A program made the position numbers and the translations under genes. DNA of 64,000 nucleotides, taken from positions 365,508-429,507 of the forward strand of contig RQTK01000231.1 in assembly GCA_003991915.1 (NCBI GenBank), in the 5' to 3' direction. Below, piece after piece: positions 1-30,831 of the stretch (the first letter of the stretch is position 1; each line of letters starts with the position of its first letter). Source of the DNA: Elysia chlorotica (lineage: Eukaryota; Mollusca; Gastropoda; Plakobranchidae). The notes below the pieces were generated by a model. The model made no database searches and was not told the DNA's origin. It was given only the letters and a program-made list of their open reading frames with translations.

Positions 1-484
1 AGGGGGGCTGTTGTAGAAATTGGAGGCTTTTTCATACATTTGACGTTAACGGATGACATGATCAAGTCCATTGGGTTGTTTTGTGATCTTTCATTGGCTC
101 CGTAAGTTGTTAAGGTCCGAAAGACAGATCGTTACAGTATAACTAACTTTGGCTAAAACTATCGTAGTGCATTGATATGAAAGTCTTTTAAAACAGCATC
201 ATGTGAGAAAAATGTAAACTTTCAAACGTTAAAATTTATTTCCTCAAAACGTAGAATCTGTTGCTACCGTCGGTTTTCCCCTGTGCTCTTTATTTGCTAC
301 AAGGGGGGTTTCTTTTTCAAAGACTCTCTGTTATCTAGATCGCTGATGAGTTACTTCACACTAAGAAAAGCGATTAGAAGCCGGCATAGATTCACTTACC
401 GAACGTCTAGGATTACTATGGATACCATCATCGCAAGGCATCTGTTGGCAAGAGGGTTTTGCTGACGTTCAACAGGTTATTGGG
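1..484. other. Unique AT-rich flank, no gene seen
   Basis: I see no credible exon, RNA gene or known repeat here. The short reading frames have no recognisable domain. The stretch ends where a (GA)n tract opens the first copy of a large direct duplication. Confidence 0.5.
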
Positions 485-510
485 GATGAAGGAAAGTGAA
501 GAGAGAGAGA

Positions 511-514
511 AGGG

Positions 515-571
<57 letters not shown>
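511..571. repeat. (GA)n microsatellite
   Basis: Near-uninterrupted GA dinucleotides at the left edge of duplication 1A, with a shorter counterpart in copy B near 5467-5495. Long reading frames over this tract are low-complexity artefacts. Confidence 0.9.
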
Positions 572-575
<4 letters not shown>

Positions 576-1289
576 CGGAGGGGAAGAGGCGGAAAATCAG
601 ATTAGGCAGGTGGGATATAAAAAGAGAGGGGGAAAGAGAGACTGAGACACAGACAGATACAGGCACAGAAAGAAAGACAGACAGACAGACATACAGACAG
701 ACAGACATACAACAGAGACAAAGAGAGAGAGAGAGTGTGTGTGTGTATGTGAAAGAGTGAGGTATGAAAATATAAATAGATAAGATTAGAATAATTAGTT
801 AATGTAATAGAAAAGCGAGAGGTAGGGACAACATGCTGGGAGAAAATGCTACTAGGTCAGGTGCTGATGTCAGATAAGAAGGAGCTCTGTAAATACATCA
901 AACTCTAGACAAAAATCAATCACAGAGGATGCATTGGCCACTGGCTCCAGATCGATAAACGCAAGGCAGCGGCGCTAAAGCAACAGTGTAATCGTCAATG
1001 AAATCCTGCCCACACAAACACAAAACATGACTAGGTAACAGAATAAAGCTGGGGATGTGCTAAAAACAATTTTACTTTATGTGTAATGGTTAGTTACTCA
1101 TCGTGCCGAAATAAATGTTTATGGAATGTCAACATTGTTTTTATTGCAGACTTTTGTTTTGTTTTGTTGGTTTGGTGTTGTTTTTTCGTGTTTTTTTTTT
1201 ATTCTTTTTTTCTTTGGCTGTTGTGTTTTTATCTTCTGAATTATAAATTTTCATCTACTTTATTCTTTATGCGGAATTAAGATTGGTGG

Positions 1290-1440
1290 CTTATCAGATT
1301 ATGTCGGACTCCGATGTTTGAGATCCGAGTTCGAATCGCGTCGAGCCACATTGCGCCGCACTTGTTCAGGCAGTCTGAGTAATTTTGATCTGTTAAGTCC
1401 AGGGTACCTAATTATTATTTTCCGGTCGCGAAACCTTGAC
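1290..1440 (+). mobile_element. tRNA-headed SINE-like repeat (family 2), copy in duplication 1A
   Basis: The segment contains a box-B-like motif (gagttcgaatc) after a tRNA-like 5' part, then a body around gccacattgcgccgcacttg. It differs from the main SINE of this window. The homologous copy lies at 6225-6412. It is not a functional tRNA gene, as no cloverleaf could be closed by eye. Confidence 0.5.
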
Positions 1441-1460
1441 ATGTTACACTAATATAATTA

Positions 1461-2000
1461 GAAATTACAGAGAGTCAGTGTAGGTCTGTTCAACTGTTTC
1501 GGAATCAACATACCACTCCGCTCTCTTAGACCCAACATTACAGAGAGTCATCGTAATATTTTTCAACCATATATATTTAAATAGCACTATTGCTATTTAT
1601 AGATCTACATGTTCAACTGCTTCAAAATCAACAGACCACTCCGCTCTCTTAGATTAAAGATTACAAAGTGTCAGCGTAGTCATGTTCAACTGTTTCGGAA
1701 TCAATAGACCACTCCGATCTATTAGATCAAACACTGCACAAAGTCAGCGTAGATCTTTTCAACTGCTTCGGAATCAACAGACCATTCCGCTCTCTTAGAC
1801 CAAAGATTACAGAGCTAAGAGTCAGCATAATCATGTTCAACTGTTTTAAAATCAACTTACCACCCCGCTCTCTTATACCAAAGATTATAGAGAGTCAGCG
1901 TAGATCTTTTCAACTGCTTCGGAATCAACAGACCACTCCGCTCTCTTAGATCAAAGATTACAGACAGTCAGCGTAGTCATGTTCAACTGTGTCGGAATCA
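1461..2000. repeat. 72-bp tandem array in duplication 1A
   Basis: About seven units of roughly 72 bp share the core caactgtttcggaatcaaca, then a ccactccgctctcttaga block and an agagagtcagcgta block. One unit is enlarged by a short AT-rich insert holding the near-palindromic string agcactattgctatttata. The matching array in copy B has about eight units and two such inserts. Confidence 0.85.
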
Positions 2001-2187
2001 AAGAGAAGATGATAGAAGAGGAAAACCAATCAGGAGGACACTAAAGTGTGCGGAGAATAATAAAATGACACGCAACGGGGATTAGGTAAAAGATAGAAGA
2101 ATAAGGTGATCGAGTGAATGGCAACAAGAAAGGACGGATGGGTGAGGAATGAAGAAGAGAAGACGATTGATAGCGCAAACGGCGATT

Positions 2188-2360
2188 TGATTGTTTTGTT
2201 GCTAAGCGTCCAACATCAGCACTGTATAGTGGAGGGGTTCCAAGACTAACCTTATAATCGTATGTGATGTAACACAGGGACAGTGCGGGGATACCGTGAC
2301 TCCTGTCTCACATACTCTTATACTAACACAGACCTGACCAGTAGGGGATGAATTCGGACA
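2188..2360 (-). mobile_element. Main SINE family, degenerate copy (duplication 1A)
   Basis: Read on the plus strand it starts with the SINE tail complement (gctaagcgtccaacatcagc), then the body (gacagtgcggggatacc) and ends near accagtaggggatga. The tRNA-like head is lost. It is duplicated at 7170-7345. Confidence 0.7.
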
Positions 2361-3437
2361 AATACATTTTTGACGAAAACACAAACGTCAGAGGATATCC
2401 GCCATAGGATCTCTCGTCTTGGGTCTCGTAGCCCAATTGGAGCCATTTTATTCTATAGACCTAAGAGACGTGAACTAGAAACACCTCCACTTTCGTCGAC
2501 AAAAGCCGCTGGTAGTACATTTTTTTATATATGCTTTTATCTTGAAAAATGTAAAGCGCTTTGATACTTCGGTGGAAGGCGCTATATAAGTAAAATTATT
2601 ATTTTATTATTATTACATGGGCAGAACTGAAGAGAACTGAAGAGAGTCAGAGCAGAGTTCAGTGGAGGGGATTTGCTGCGGCCCTATGTTCCACGTGGAA
2701 TCAAGAGGCTTAATTTAAACTAAACTTAACTAAACTAACCTTCTCCGACAAAAGATTACTCGATCTCTTTTCGAAGAAACCTGTGTATGGCGGTACCAGA
2801 CATCTGACTCCACATAATTAGGAAATTAGCATGATTTTTGTGGCTTTTTGTTTATCACCATTTTTGTAGTTAAAAAATGTTTTTTCATCATTAATTACAT
2901 GTCACTAAAATGTCTTGTAAGTGCAAAATAGCCGTCAAATTTGATATAAAACCTAATGGTTAAGATATTATTTTATGGCATTTTTTATGAATACATTTCG
3001 TATAATATTTAAACTCTATAATTGTATAACCATCGAAATACACACAAAATAGCATATATTTTGGTCATGTCTCACAATTACGAATAGTAGTTTTACGAAA
3101 TGTATTTTCATTATTGTAAGTTTACATTAAAAAGGTTATTTCTGTAGTTATGGTAAAATTATAGACAACAGCATGATAGGATGCTTTATGTATAGATAAA
3201 TCATCAAAATAATAGTTGTAAGGTTTTTAAGGCTGGCTATAAAACAAAAGTGATAAGCTTAGTCATAAATCTGTTTGACTGTGCCTTTCTCAAAAGCCAC
3301 TCTTGTGTCATTTACAGGGAAACAAAACTTCGTTAATGTTCATAATTATTCGTAGTGACAATTTCCCTGCTTGTTTAATTAACTTCTATCACTCTTGGTG
3401 ACAATTATCAGACAACAATCTCAAATAAACGCGTTTA

Positions 3438-3440
<3 letters not shown>

Positions 3441-3491
<51 letters not shown>
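3441..3491. repeat. (GA)n microsatellite
   Basis: About 25 GA units near the right end of duplication 1A; the counterpart in copy B is at 8334-8382. Confidence 0.9.
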
Positions 3492-3494
<3 letters not shown>

Positions 3495-3763
3495 AATCTG
3501 TTATCGACATTTAGATCTGCTTCTAGCCGTCTCCGCAAACAACTCCATGTGTTAATTTCAAAGAATTAATAGAACAAAATAAACAAAAAAAATAATTGCG
3601 TATAATTATAATTTACACATAAATAGACTCGATTGGTTCCTTATTTAATTGGCGTATTCATTTTTGCTTCCATGTTGTTTTTAGCATACTTATTAATTTA
3701 TCTAAATAGTATGGTTCATTCAGCTTCAATGTAATGTAAGGTGTATATAATATTATTTAGTAT

Positions 3764-3928
3764 ACAAAAATACAACAGTGGCAGTAGCAACAGCGACGAC
3801 AACATCCTTATTATAAGTATACATTAACAACAAAAACAGCATCAAGGTTCGAAAAGTGATATAGTGTAAACGAAGTGGCACCAACTGAAACTAGCAGCTA
3901 GGTCGTTGTTGTTGTTTTATTTTTTGTT

Positions 3929-3973
<45 letters not shown>

Positions 3974-4333
3974 GTTTTTACATATAAGTTAAATTTGTGT
4001 CTAATATCCGAATATGTACTGATTCTCTTCACAATGCACAGCGGGGGTTAAGCAAACTGTGATCTGAGATGTGATAGAGAGGGGGAGAGAAAGAGGGAGG
4101 GGGGGGGGGGGGAGGGAGGAGATAAAAAAAAGATGGAGATGGAGAAAACAAGAGAGATGCGAAGCAAGAAAAGAGATAGCGAGAGACATGCAGACAAAAA
4201 GACCGAATGTGGAAAGGAGAAATTACAGAGAGGAAGTAATAGAAAGAGGAAGTTTTATATTCGCGCTTTCCATTCTCAGAATGAGAGAGAGATAGAGAGA
4301 GAGATAAAGAGAGAGATATATATAAAGAGATAT

Positions 4334-4376
<43 letters not shown>

Positions 4377-4963
4377 TATTGTCATTTAGATAATCACCAC
4401 TCTGTACCTTACACTCCAGAACGACAAGGTTAGAGTGAGTTGTGCAAATTGATTGTTACATGAGTTATTTTTCTCAAACACATCTTTGTAACCAATGACA
4501 ACCGTCAAATCATTTGCTGGCTGCTTAAAATAGCCGTTTGTTTTTTGTTGTTGTTGTTTTTTGTTTGTTTGTTTTTTTATAAGAAAAAAAAAACAAGAGG
4601 ACAAAAATTCAGCTTCAATGTGCTCTAACATTGCTAAGCATTGACGCTTCCATAAACCGATGTAATTTTAAACTTAATATAAAAGAGATAGGGCACAAGA
4701 AAGGAGAAAGCGAAAGAAAGATTAAGAGGTGAAGAAGTGAAGGAAGGATATTAAAGTAAATAAAAATAAGAGACGAAGGATATTAAAGTGAACAAAAATG
4801 AAGAGAGGGAGGATATTAAAATGAACAGAGAAGGCATAGCCTCTTGTCTTGGTCGTTAAAAAAAAAATTGGTGATCGTGGATTCAAACCTGTTACCTTCT
4901 GAATACAAACTTAGGGGTCTAAAACGTAAGCCACCTCACTCACTCCATAAAACAGTGATAAAA

Positions 4964-4997
<34 letters not shown>

Positions 4998-5424
4998 CAA
5001 AGAGACAGAGAGATAGACAAATTAAGAGAAAGAGAGAGAGAGAGAGGGAGAGAGAGGAAGGTTTGGTTTGGTTTGGTTTGGTTGGTTGGGTTTTAACGTC
5101 CGACATCAGCAACTTATAGGCTATCTCGTGAACGGGCCCCAAGACGGACGTCTGACAATTTTATGTGCTGCCACACACGAGACAGGGTGGGGATACCATG
5201 AGAGAGGAAGGAGAGAGAGAGAGATAGAGAAGACGAACATACATTATGATAGAGAAAGATGGCCAAAGGGAGGGCGGAGTAGAGAAAAATAGACAAAGAT
5301 AAAGAGAGAGGGGGAGAGAAAGAGAGAGGGAGAGAGAGAGAGAGCGCAAAGTAGAATACAAAAAGAGAGACTTACCCACCCACAGAAAAGAGGAGGGGAG
5401 ACGTTTTTATTCAAGTGTGCAAAT
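3764..5424. other. Spacer between copies of duplication 1
   Basis: This 1.66-kb stretch is not shared between the copies. It holds a (GTT)n tract (about 3930-3972), GA-rich tracts (about 4080-4370 and 4965-5055), a weak tRNA-like SINE head around 4850-4945 and a truncated main-family SINE at 5066-5204. No gene was seen. Confidence 0.7.
5066..5204 (-). mobile_element. Main SINE family, truncated
   Basis: The segment carries the conserved family blocks taacgtccgacatcagc, gacgtctgacaatttt and gtgctgccacacacgaga, in inverse orientation. It breaks off after ggggataccatgag into a GA tract, so the tRNA-like head is missing. Confidence 0.75.
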
Positions 5425-5462
5425 AAATGACAGATAGAGAGACACGTAGAAAGATTGAGAGG

Positions 5463-5499
<37 letters not shown>

Positions 5500-6224
5500 C
5501 GGAGGGGAAGAGGCGGAAAATCAGATTAGGCAGGTGGGATATAAAAAGAGAGGGGGAAAGAGAGACTGAGACACAGACAGATACAGGCACAGAAAGAAAG
5601 ACAGACAGACAGACATACAGACAGACAGACATACAACAGAGACAAAGAGAGAGAGAGAGTGTGTGTGTGTATGTGAAAGAGTGAGGTATGAAAATATAAA
5701 TAGATAAGATTAGAATAATTAGTTAATGTAATAGAAAAGCGAGAGGTAGGGACAACATGCTGGGAGAAAATGCTATAGGTCAGGGCTGATGTCAGATAAG
5801 AAGGAGCTCTGTAAATACATCAAACTCTAGACAAAAATCAATCACAGAGGATGCATTGGCCACTGGCTCCAGATCGATAAACGCAAGGCAGCGGCGCTAA
5901 AGCAACAGTGTAATCGTCTAATGAAATCTGCCCACACAAACACAAAACATGACTAGGTAACAGAATAAAGCTGGGGATGTGCTAAAAACAATTTTACTTT
6001 ATGTGTAATGGTTAGTTACTCATCGTGCTGAAATAAATGTTTATGAAATATCAACGTTATTAACACTGTTTTTATTGCAGACTTCTTTTTTGTTTTGTTG
6101 GTTTGGTACTGCTTTTTTCTTGGTTTTTTGCGTTTTTCTTGTTTGTGTCTTTGTTATTTTTCGTTTGTTGTTATTTTTTTCTTCTGCATTATAATTTTCA
6201 TCTGCGTGGTTACTTTACTCTCGT

Positions 6225-6412
6225 TGTAGAACAAATATTGGTGGATTATCAAAGGTGTCGACCTTCAATGCTTGAGATCCGGGTTCGAATTCCGTCGAGC
6301 CACATTACGCCGCACTTGTTGAGTCGGTGTTAGTAATTTCTGATTGGCCAATTATTCTGGTTTGAGGTCCCGTCGCCGGATAGGAACTTTGTTGAAACCT
6401 TGAGATGTTACA
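6225..6412 (+). mobile_element. tRNA-headed SINE-like repeat (family 2), copy in duplication 1B
   Basis: Homologue of 1290-1440. It contains the box-B-like gggttcgaattcc and the body gccacattacgccgcacttg. It is better preserved than the copy in duplication 1A. Confidence 0.5.
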
Positions 6413-6414
6413 CT

Positions 6415-7020
6415 AATAAACCACTCTGATCTCTTAGACCAAAGATTACAGAGAGTCATCATAATCACGTTCAACCATAGATATAATAGCACTATTGCTA
6501 TTTATAGATCTATGTGTTCAACTGTTTTGGAATCAATAGACCACTCCGCTCTCTTAGACCAAAGATTACAGAGAGTCAGCGTAGGTATGTTCAATGTTTC
6601 GGAATCAACAGACCACTCCGCTCTCTTAGACCAAAGATTACAGTGTCAGCAGTAGTCATGTTCAACTGTTTCGGAATCAATAGACCACTCCGCTCTCTTA
6701 GATCAAAGATTGCACAAAGGTCAGGGTAGATATGTTGAACTGTTTCGGAATCAACAGACTACTCCACTCTCTTAGACCAAACATTACAGAGAGTCATCAT
6801 AATCATGTTCAACCATAGATATATAAAAAGCACTATTGCTATTTATAGATCTATGTGTTCAACTGTTTCGGGACCAATAGACCACTCCGCTCTCTTAGAC
6901 CAAAGATTACAGAGAGTCAGCGTAGATGTTCAACTGCTTCGGAATCAACAGACCACTCCGCTCTCTTAGACCAAAGATTACAGAGAGTCAGCGTAGTATG
7001 TTCAACTGTGTCGGAATCAA
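6415..7020. repeat. 72-bp tandem array in duplication 1B
   Basis: About eight units of roughly 72 bp share the core ttcggaatcaacagaccact. Two units carry the short AT-rich near-palindromic insert, against one in copy A, so the array has changed since the block duplicated. The repeated peptide-like open frame over the array reflects periodicity, not a gene. Confidence 0.85.
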
Positions 7021-7169
7021 AGAGAAGATGATAGAAGAGGAAAACCAATCAGGAGGACACTAAAGTGTGCGGAGAATAATAAAATGACACGCAACGGGGA
7101 TTAGGTAAAAGATAGAAGAATAAGGTGATCGATGAAGAAGAGAAGACGGATTGATACGCAAACGGCGAT

Positions 7170-7345
7170 TTGATTGTTTTGTTGCTAAGCGTCCAACATT
7201 AGCACTGTATAGTGGACGGGTCCCAAGACTAACAATCGTATGTGATGTAACACAGGGACAGTGCGGGGATACCATGACTCTTGTCTCAGTCGATCACATT
7301 ATACTGACACAGACCCAACCAGTAGGGGACGAATTCCGAAAAATA
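7170..7345 (-). mobile_element. Main SINE family, degenerate copy (duplication 1B)
   Basis: Homologue of 2188-2360, with the same tail complement (gctaagcgtccaacattagc) and body block (gacagtgcggggataccatg) in inverse orientation. The tRNA-like head is absent. Confidence 0.7.
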
Positions 7346-8330
7346 CATTTTTACCACAACACAAACGTCAGAGGATATCCCATCATGGGATTCCGTCGTC
7401 TTGGGTCTCGTAGCCCTATTGGAGCCATTTTATTCTATAGACCTAAGAGACGTGAACTAGAAAACACCTCCACTTTCTGCGACAAAAGCCGCTGGTAGTA
7501 CATGGGCCGACTGAAGAGGACTAGCCAGAACCGAGTTCGGTGGAGGGGATTTGCTGCGGCCCTATGTTCCACATGGAATCAAGAGGCTTAATTTAAACTA
7601 AACTTAACTAAACTAAACTAAACTAAACTAAACTTCTCCGACAAAAGATTACTCGATCTCTTTTCGAAGAAACCTGTGTATGGCGGTACCAGACATCTGA
7701 CTCCACATAATTAGGAAATTAGCATGATTTTTGTGGCTTTTTGTTTATCACCATTTTTGTAGTTAAAAAATGTTTTTTCATCATTAATTACATGTCACTA
7801 AAATGTCTTGTAAGTGCAAAATAGCCGTCAAATTTGATATAAAACCTAATGGTTAAGATATTATTTTATGGCATTTTTTATGAATACATTTCGTATAATA
7901 TTTAAACTCTATAATTGTATAACCATCGAAATACACACAAAATAGCATATATTTTGGTCATGTCTCACAATTACGAATAGTAGTTTTACGAAATGTATTT
8001 TCATTATTGTAAGTTTACATTAAAAAGGTTATTTCTGTAGTTATGGTAAAATTATAGACAACAGCATGATAGGATGCTTTATGTATAGATAAATCATCAA
8101 AATAATAGTTGTAAGGTTTTTAAGGCTGGCTATAAAACAAAAGTGATAAGCTTAGTCATAAATCTGTTTGACTGTGCCTTTCTCAAAAGCCACTCTTGTG
8201 TCATTTACAGGGAAACAAAACTTCGTTAATGTTCATAATTATTCGTAGCGACAATTTCCCTGCTTGTTTAATTAACTTCTATCACTCTTGGTGACAATTA
8301 TCAGACAACAATCTCAAATAAACGCGTTTA

Positions 8331-8385
<55 letters not shown>

Positions 8386-10564
8386 AATCTGTTATCGACA
8401 TTTAGATCTGCTTCTAGCCGTCTCCGCAAACAACTCCATGTGTTAATTTCAAAGAATTAATAGAACAAAATAAACAAAAAAAATAATTGCGTATAATTAT
8501 AATTTACACATAAATAGACTCGATTGGTTCCTTATTTAATTGGCGTATTCATTTTTGCTTCCATGTTGTTTTTAGCATACTTATTAATTTATCTAAATAG
8601 TATGGTTCATTCAGCTTCAATGTAATGTAAGGTGTATATAATATTATTTAGTATTTACACATCTATATTGCTGCAATACAAAATGATCACATGCCATTTC
8701 TTGAGTATATTTTTAAAAGCTGCTAAGGATTCTCCTCTGGACAAAAAAAAAATAAAAAAAAATTCCAAATTGAGTCAAGAGTGCAAAACAACCCAATCAC
8801 ACTCCGCAAACATAATGTAATCTATTAAAAATTATTATTGCTAAAACAGTAGAGGCTTTTTCTAAAAGTTTCGGTTAAAACACAAAACCCCTAGCTTAGG
8901 AATGAAAATTGTAGCAATTTGTACCACAGAAGAATTCGCTCAAGATAAACTTATTGGTGACAGGCTGTCTCCCAGGGGACTGTAAAGTGAAAAGGGGAAT
9001 TAGCCGCTTTATTCTATAAAGCCTAAGTTTACCCTAAGCGGATTCTGCTGCACGCAGACTGCAAGGGAGCCTGATCATCATAGAAAATGATGCCAGGGAG
9101 AGGAAGCCATCACAAAGTCAGTGGAACAGTAAAAACTTGTGATATTCATACATTGCAGCGCACCTTTTTGGCAAATAAATAATGAGGGTATCTATAAAAT
9201 GTATCAAACTAACAGTTTTTTTTTTTAAAGTATTATTATGCAATGCCACAAAATGATGGCTACAGAAAATGATAATGCTAGTTAATTATATCTTTATGGG
9301 GGAAAAATCATACAAAAATGATCATACATGACGCAGGCTGTCTTAGCTTACTGGGAAGAAATAGAATACCAAGCAGGATAAATATATATATATAATATAT
9401 ATATTTCAATATCGCTAGCCGAGTGAAAAATAAAAATGTTGCTTGAGGCTAACTCACACAAACAGGGTTTTTGATTCTTCCTCTCCCTACATTCACACAC
9501 CCATTTCAATTCTTTTCGTACTATAAAAAAAAAAGAAAAAGAAAACAAAAACAAAACAAAAATAGCTGACACACACAAGGATTTACAACTGTAAAAGACA
9601 ACAAGCATAGAGAAGACTTCTTAACCAAACAGTGTAACAAGCAGGTATTGTGCTACTCTAAGGCTGTGCAGTCATTTATTAAAAATAAATATTTATGTTT
9701 ATAACATAATCATTCAAAATACAACAAGAAAGTGTTTTCTGTCCAAAATATTAAAATCTAAATAAGACTATGAAGTTGACAGAGAAAATCAGAAAACAAT
9801 TTCTGAGCTTGCAGAAAACACTAATTATCCTGCTAAAAGTTTCATAACATACTTAACTCACTGCACACATACCTTCTAGAAAAGAATCACAGATGACTGA
9901 CACAGCAAAATTAAGAATTGAAACAGAAAAAAAAGTAGTGGGTGAAGATACTAAGATAATGTAATGACTCTATAGTATGACCTATCCAATTTACTTGACA
10001 AAGACAGTGTATAAAGATTTATGGTTATCTTCATATTAATATGCCTCACAGAATTAATCAAAGAAAACTCCTCTACAAGAGTAATAACGGATTTGGGTTT
10101 ACACAAACTTGCTGCCCAAAGCATTCTTGTTTTTCAGCATTCAAAAAACTGTTCTCTGCTGAAGTGGAAAAACAATAACAACCCCCCCCCCCTCTTTCCC
10201 CCAGACAAACTGGACTTAGTAAAGAAAACAACAAACACCATTTAAATTTCTTATTACAACGAATGAATTGACAGTAATTTTTAACGGGTTAGAATCTGTT
10301 ATAAAATCACTGCACCTCTATGCCTAGGAGTGGGCACAATGGTAAGCCACCTGGAAATCTAGTGAATCCGATCAACACCAATCAGAATTCTGTATGTATG
10401 CCTTAAGTTTAGTTAGAAATAATGGATGTGTCGGACAACCGAATCAGAAACCGAGCAAGCTGTCAGCAGCTTAAAAAATTATCATGTGCACATAGCGATT
10501 TAAAGAGAACACGGGTAAGCTGAGGGGATTGTCAAGGGCAAAGCTTAACGAAGGTGGGGAAAGA

Positions 10565-10622
10565 TTAACCCATTTAATCCTGGAGCAGAAGTATTCATAG
10601 TCCAGGGATTTGAATGTGTTAA
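10565..10622. mobile_element. Tiny TTAA-flanked inverted-repeat element (MITE-like)
   Basis: The 58-bp segment starts TTAACCCATTTAATCCTGG. It ends in a sequence whose reverse complement is TTAACACATTCAAATCCCTGG. TTAA at both ends and imperfect terminal inverted repeats of about 20 bp fit a collapsed piggyBac-type MITE. Family assignment is inference. Confidence 0.4.
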
Positions 10623-11504
10623 GCAGGCAGCATGGGGACCTAACAGCAAAATAATATTTTTTCTTGGACCTTGAGCCCTCCAGCACACTCTTGATCATCC
10701 CCAAGTATGCTTTCAATCGGGAAATATTGTAACTTGTAAGACATGCTTAACTAGATTACTAAACCAAACGTTCACAGACAACACCATAAAAATACTTGAT
10801 TTCTCAATAGAGTCAAATTCAAAGAGTACTGCACACAATGTGCTATATTCAATCAGTTACCTAAATGAAAGTGAACCCCAAAACTAAGATTTCATATTAT
10901 TTCCATCATACAAAATAGCTTTTAAATCTTTTACATCTGTTAAAGGGGCAGTGGTAGGATGCAGTCCCCTAGATAGATCCAATAGGCTATTCTGTTCTTC
11001 TAATTAAGATTTCACTGATTGAGCCAGCACAAAGGACAAAAACAAAGGATTGCTCTACAGATACATCTATTACAGTCCAGCCAGGGAATAAAAACTATTT
11101 ACCATTTAAAAGGGGAGAAAAATAAGGGCCAAATTTGGAAACCTTGCATAGAAATTATATTATTTAAAAAGCATTGGACACTTAAAAATATTTGATTCAA
11201 AGGAAGCCAGAGAAGCCAAACAAAGCAAAGAAGCAACAGATTATCTTTTCTTCTTCTAAGAGCTGACAGATTTAGTTGCTGTGGTTCCAATCATTCTATT
11301 TGGAAAAAAACAACCAACCTCTACTGTAATTTCCATAGGCCATGGATGGATGGATAGTTAAAAAACCACAATTCAAAGATTCAGAGAAAAAACTTAACCT
11401 CACTAAAAATTGCAAAAGCCATAGGATGGTCTTGACAAAACAAAAACAACAAAAATAAAGACAAACAAAGGTTAACAGAAAAATTGCTGTAGACTAAAAA
11501 ATTT

Positions 11505-11562
11505 GAGTGCTGTTGCTTAGCGTCCAATGTCAGCCTATACAGGCTGTATTATACCAACTTGA
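11505..11562 (-). mobile_element. Main SINE family, tail fragment
   Basis: Only the tail complement remains (gttgcttagcgtccaatgtc), followed by a block like tacaggctgtattata. It sits about 50 bp beyond the TAOK stop, so it is probably transcribed within the 3' UTR. Confidence 0.6.
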
Positions 11563-11610
11563 GATAGAGCAAGAGAGAGAGAGGGAGACAGAAAGAGAGC
11601 AAGGCTACAG

Positions 11611-30693
<19,083 letters not shown>

Positions 30694-30831
30694 GACTTCC
30701 GTCCAGAGGACAGAATACACTCTACTGGAAAAAGGCCAGTCTTTGTGCAGGCAGACTGGCACTGCTGTATTCTCATATGATGAAATTCATGTGTCAAGAC
30801 TTCAGCAACAGTCAGAACAACTTTTTGAAAT
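30694..30831 (-). promoter_or_regulatory. TAOK: TAOK 5' leader in the first coding exon, with upstream ATGs
   Basis: A pyrimidine-rich acceptor (ttctttctttcag) at about 30832-30845 suggests this exon is spliced to an upstream non-coding exon. The leader holds two ATGs out of frame with the kinase: a five-codon uORF (30790-30773), and an ATG at 30776 whose frame runs past the kinase start and stops at 30645. Confidence 0.6.

Larger units (their letters stand above)
485..3763. repeat. Large direct duplication 1, copy A
   Basis: This 3.3-kb block recurs at about 5425-8654, offset by about 4.9 kb, with the same internal order: (GA)n tract, tRNA-headed SINE, 72-bp array, inverted SINE, AT-rich tail, second (GA)n tract. 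Copies diverge abruptly after the shared string ending ttatttagtat. The last 1.06 kb (about 2700-3763) is almost identical between copies, while the middle differs by many substitutions and indels. No host coding sequence was found. Confidence 0.9.
5425..8654. repeat. Large direct duplication 1, copy B
   Basis: Second copy of the 485-3763 block. Identity is patchy: about 5490-6000 matches with mostly single-base indels, about 6010-7580 is clearly more diverged, and about 7590-8654 is virtually identical to copy A. Homology ends after ttatttagtat, where unrelated sequence begins. No coding sequence was recognised. Confidence 0.9.
8655..11610. other. 3' flank and probable 3' UTR of TAOK
   Basis: Lies immediately downstream of the TAOK stop codon on the minus strand. 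I found no exon with a recognisable domain. It is AT-rich, with a short (TA)n tract near 9385, an A-rich tract near 9530, a C-tract near 10185, a 58-bp TTAA-flanked repeat at 10565-10622 and a SINE fragment at 11505-11562. The 3' UTR probably covers part of it, but I cannot fix the poly(A) site. Confidence 0.5.

Noticed and set aside
469-708. Ser/Leu-rich or Arg/Glu-rich proteins over GA/CT tracts, here and near 4029-4385, 5411-5684, 36805-37050 and 60443-60700
   Set aside because: They are translations of microsatellites, with no domain and no splice or start context.
6514-6729. Protein with repeated CFGINRPLRSLR motif
   Set aside because: It only mirrors the 72-bp array, and the frame is not kept in the sister copy.
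30694-30762. Extended TAOK N-terminus (23 more open codons)
   Set aside because: The first codon of that extension is GTG, with no in-frame ATG upstream of MPSLPK. Homologues start at the MPS position.
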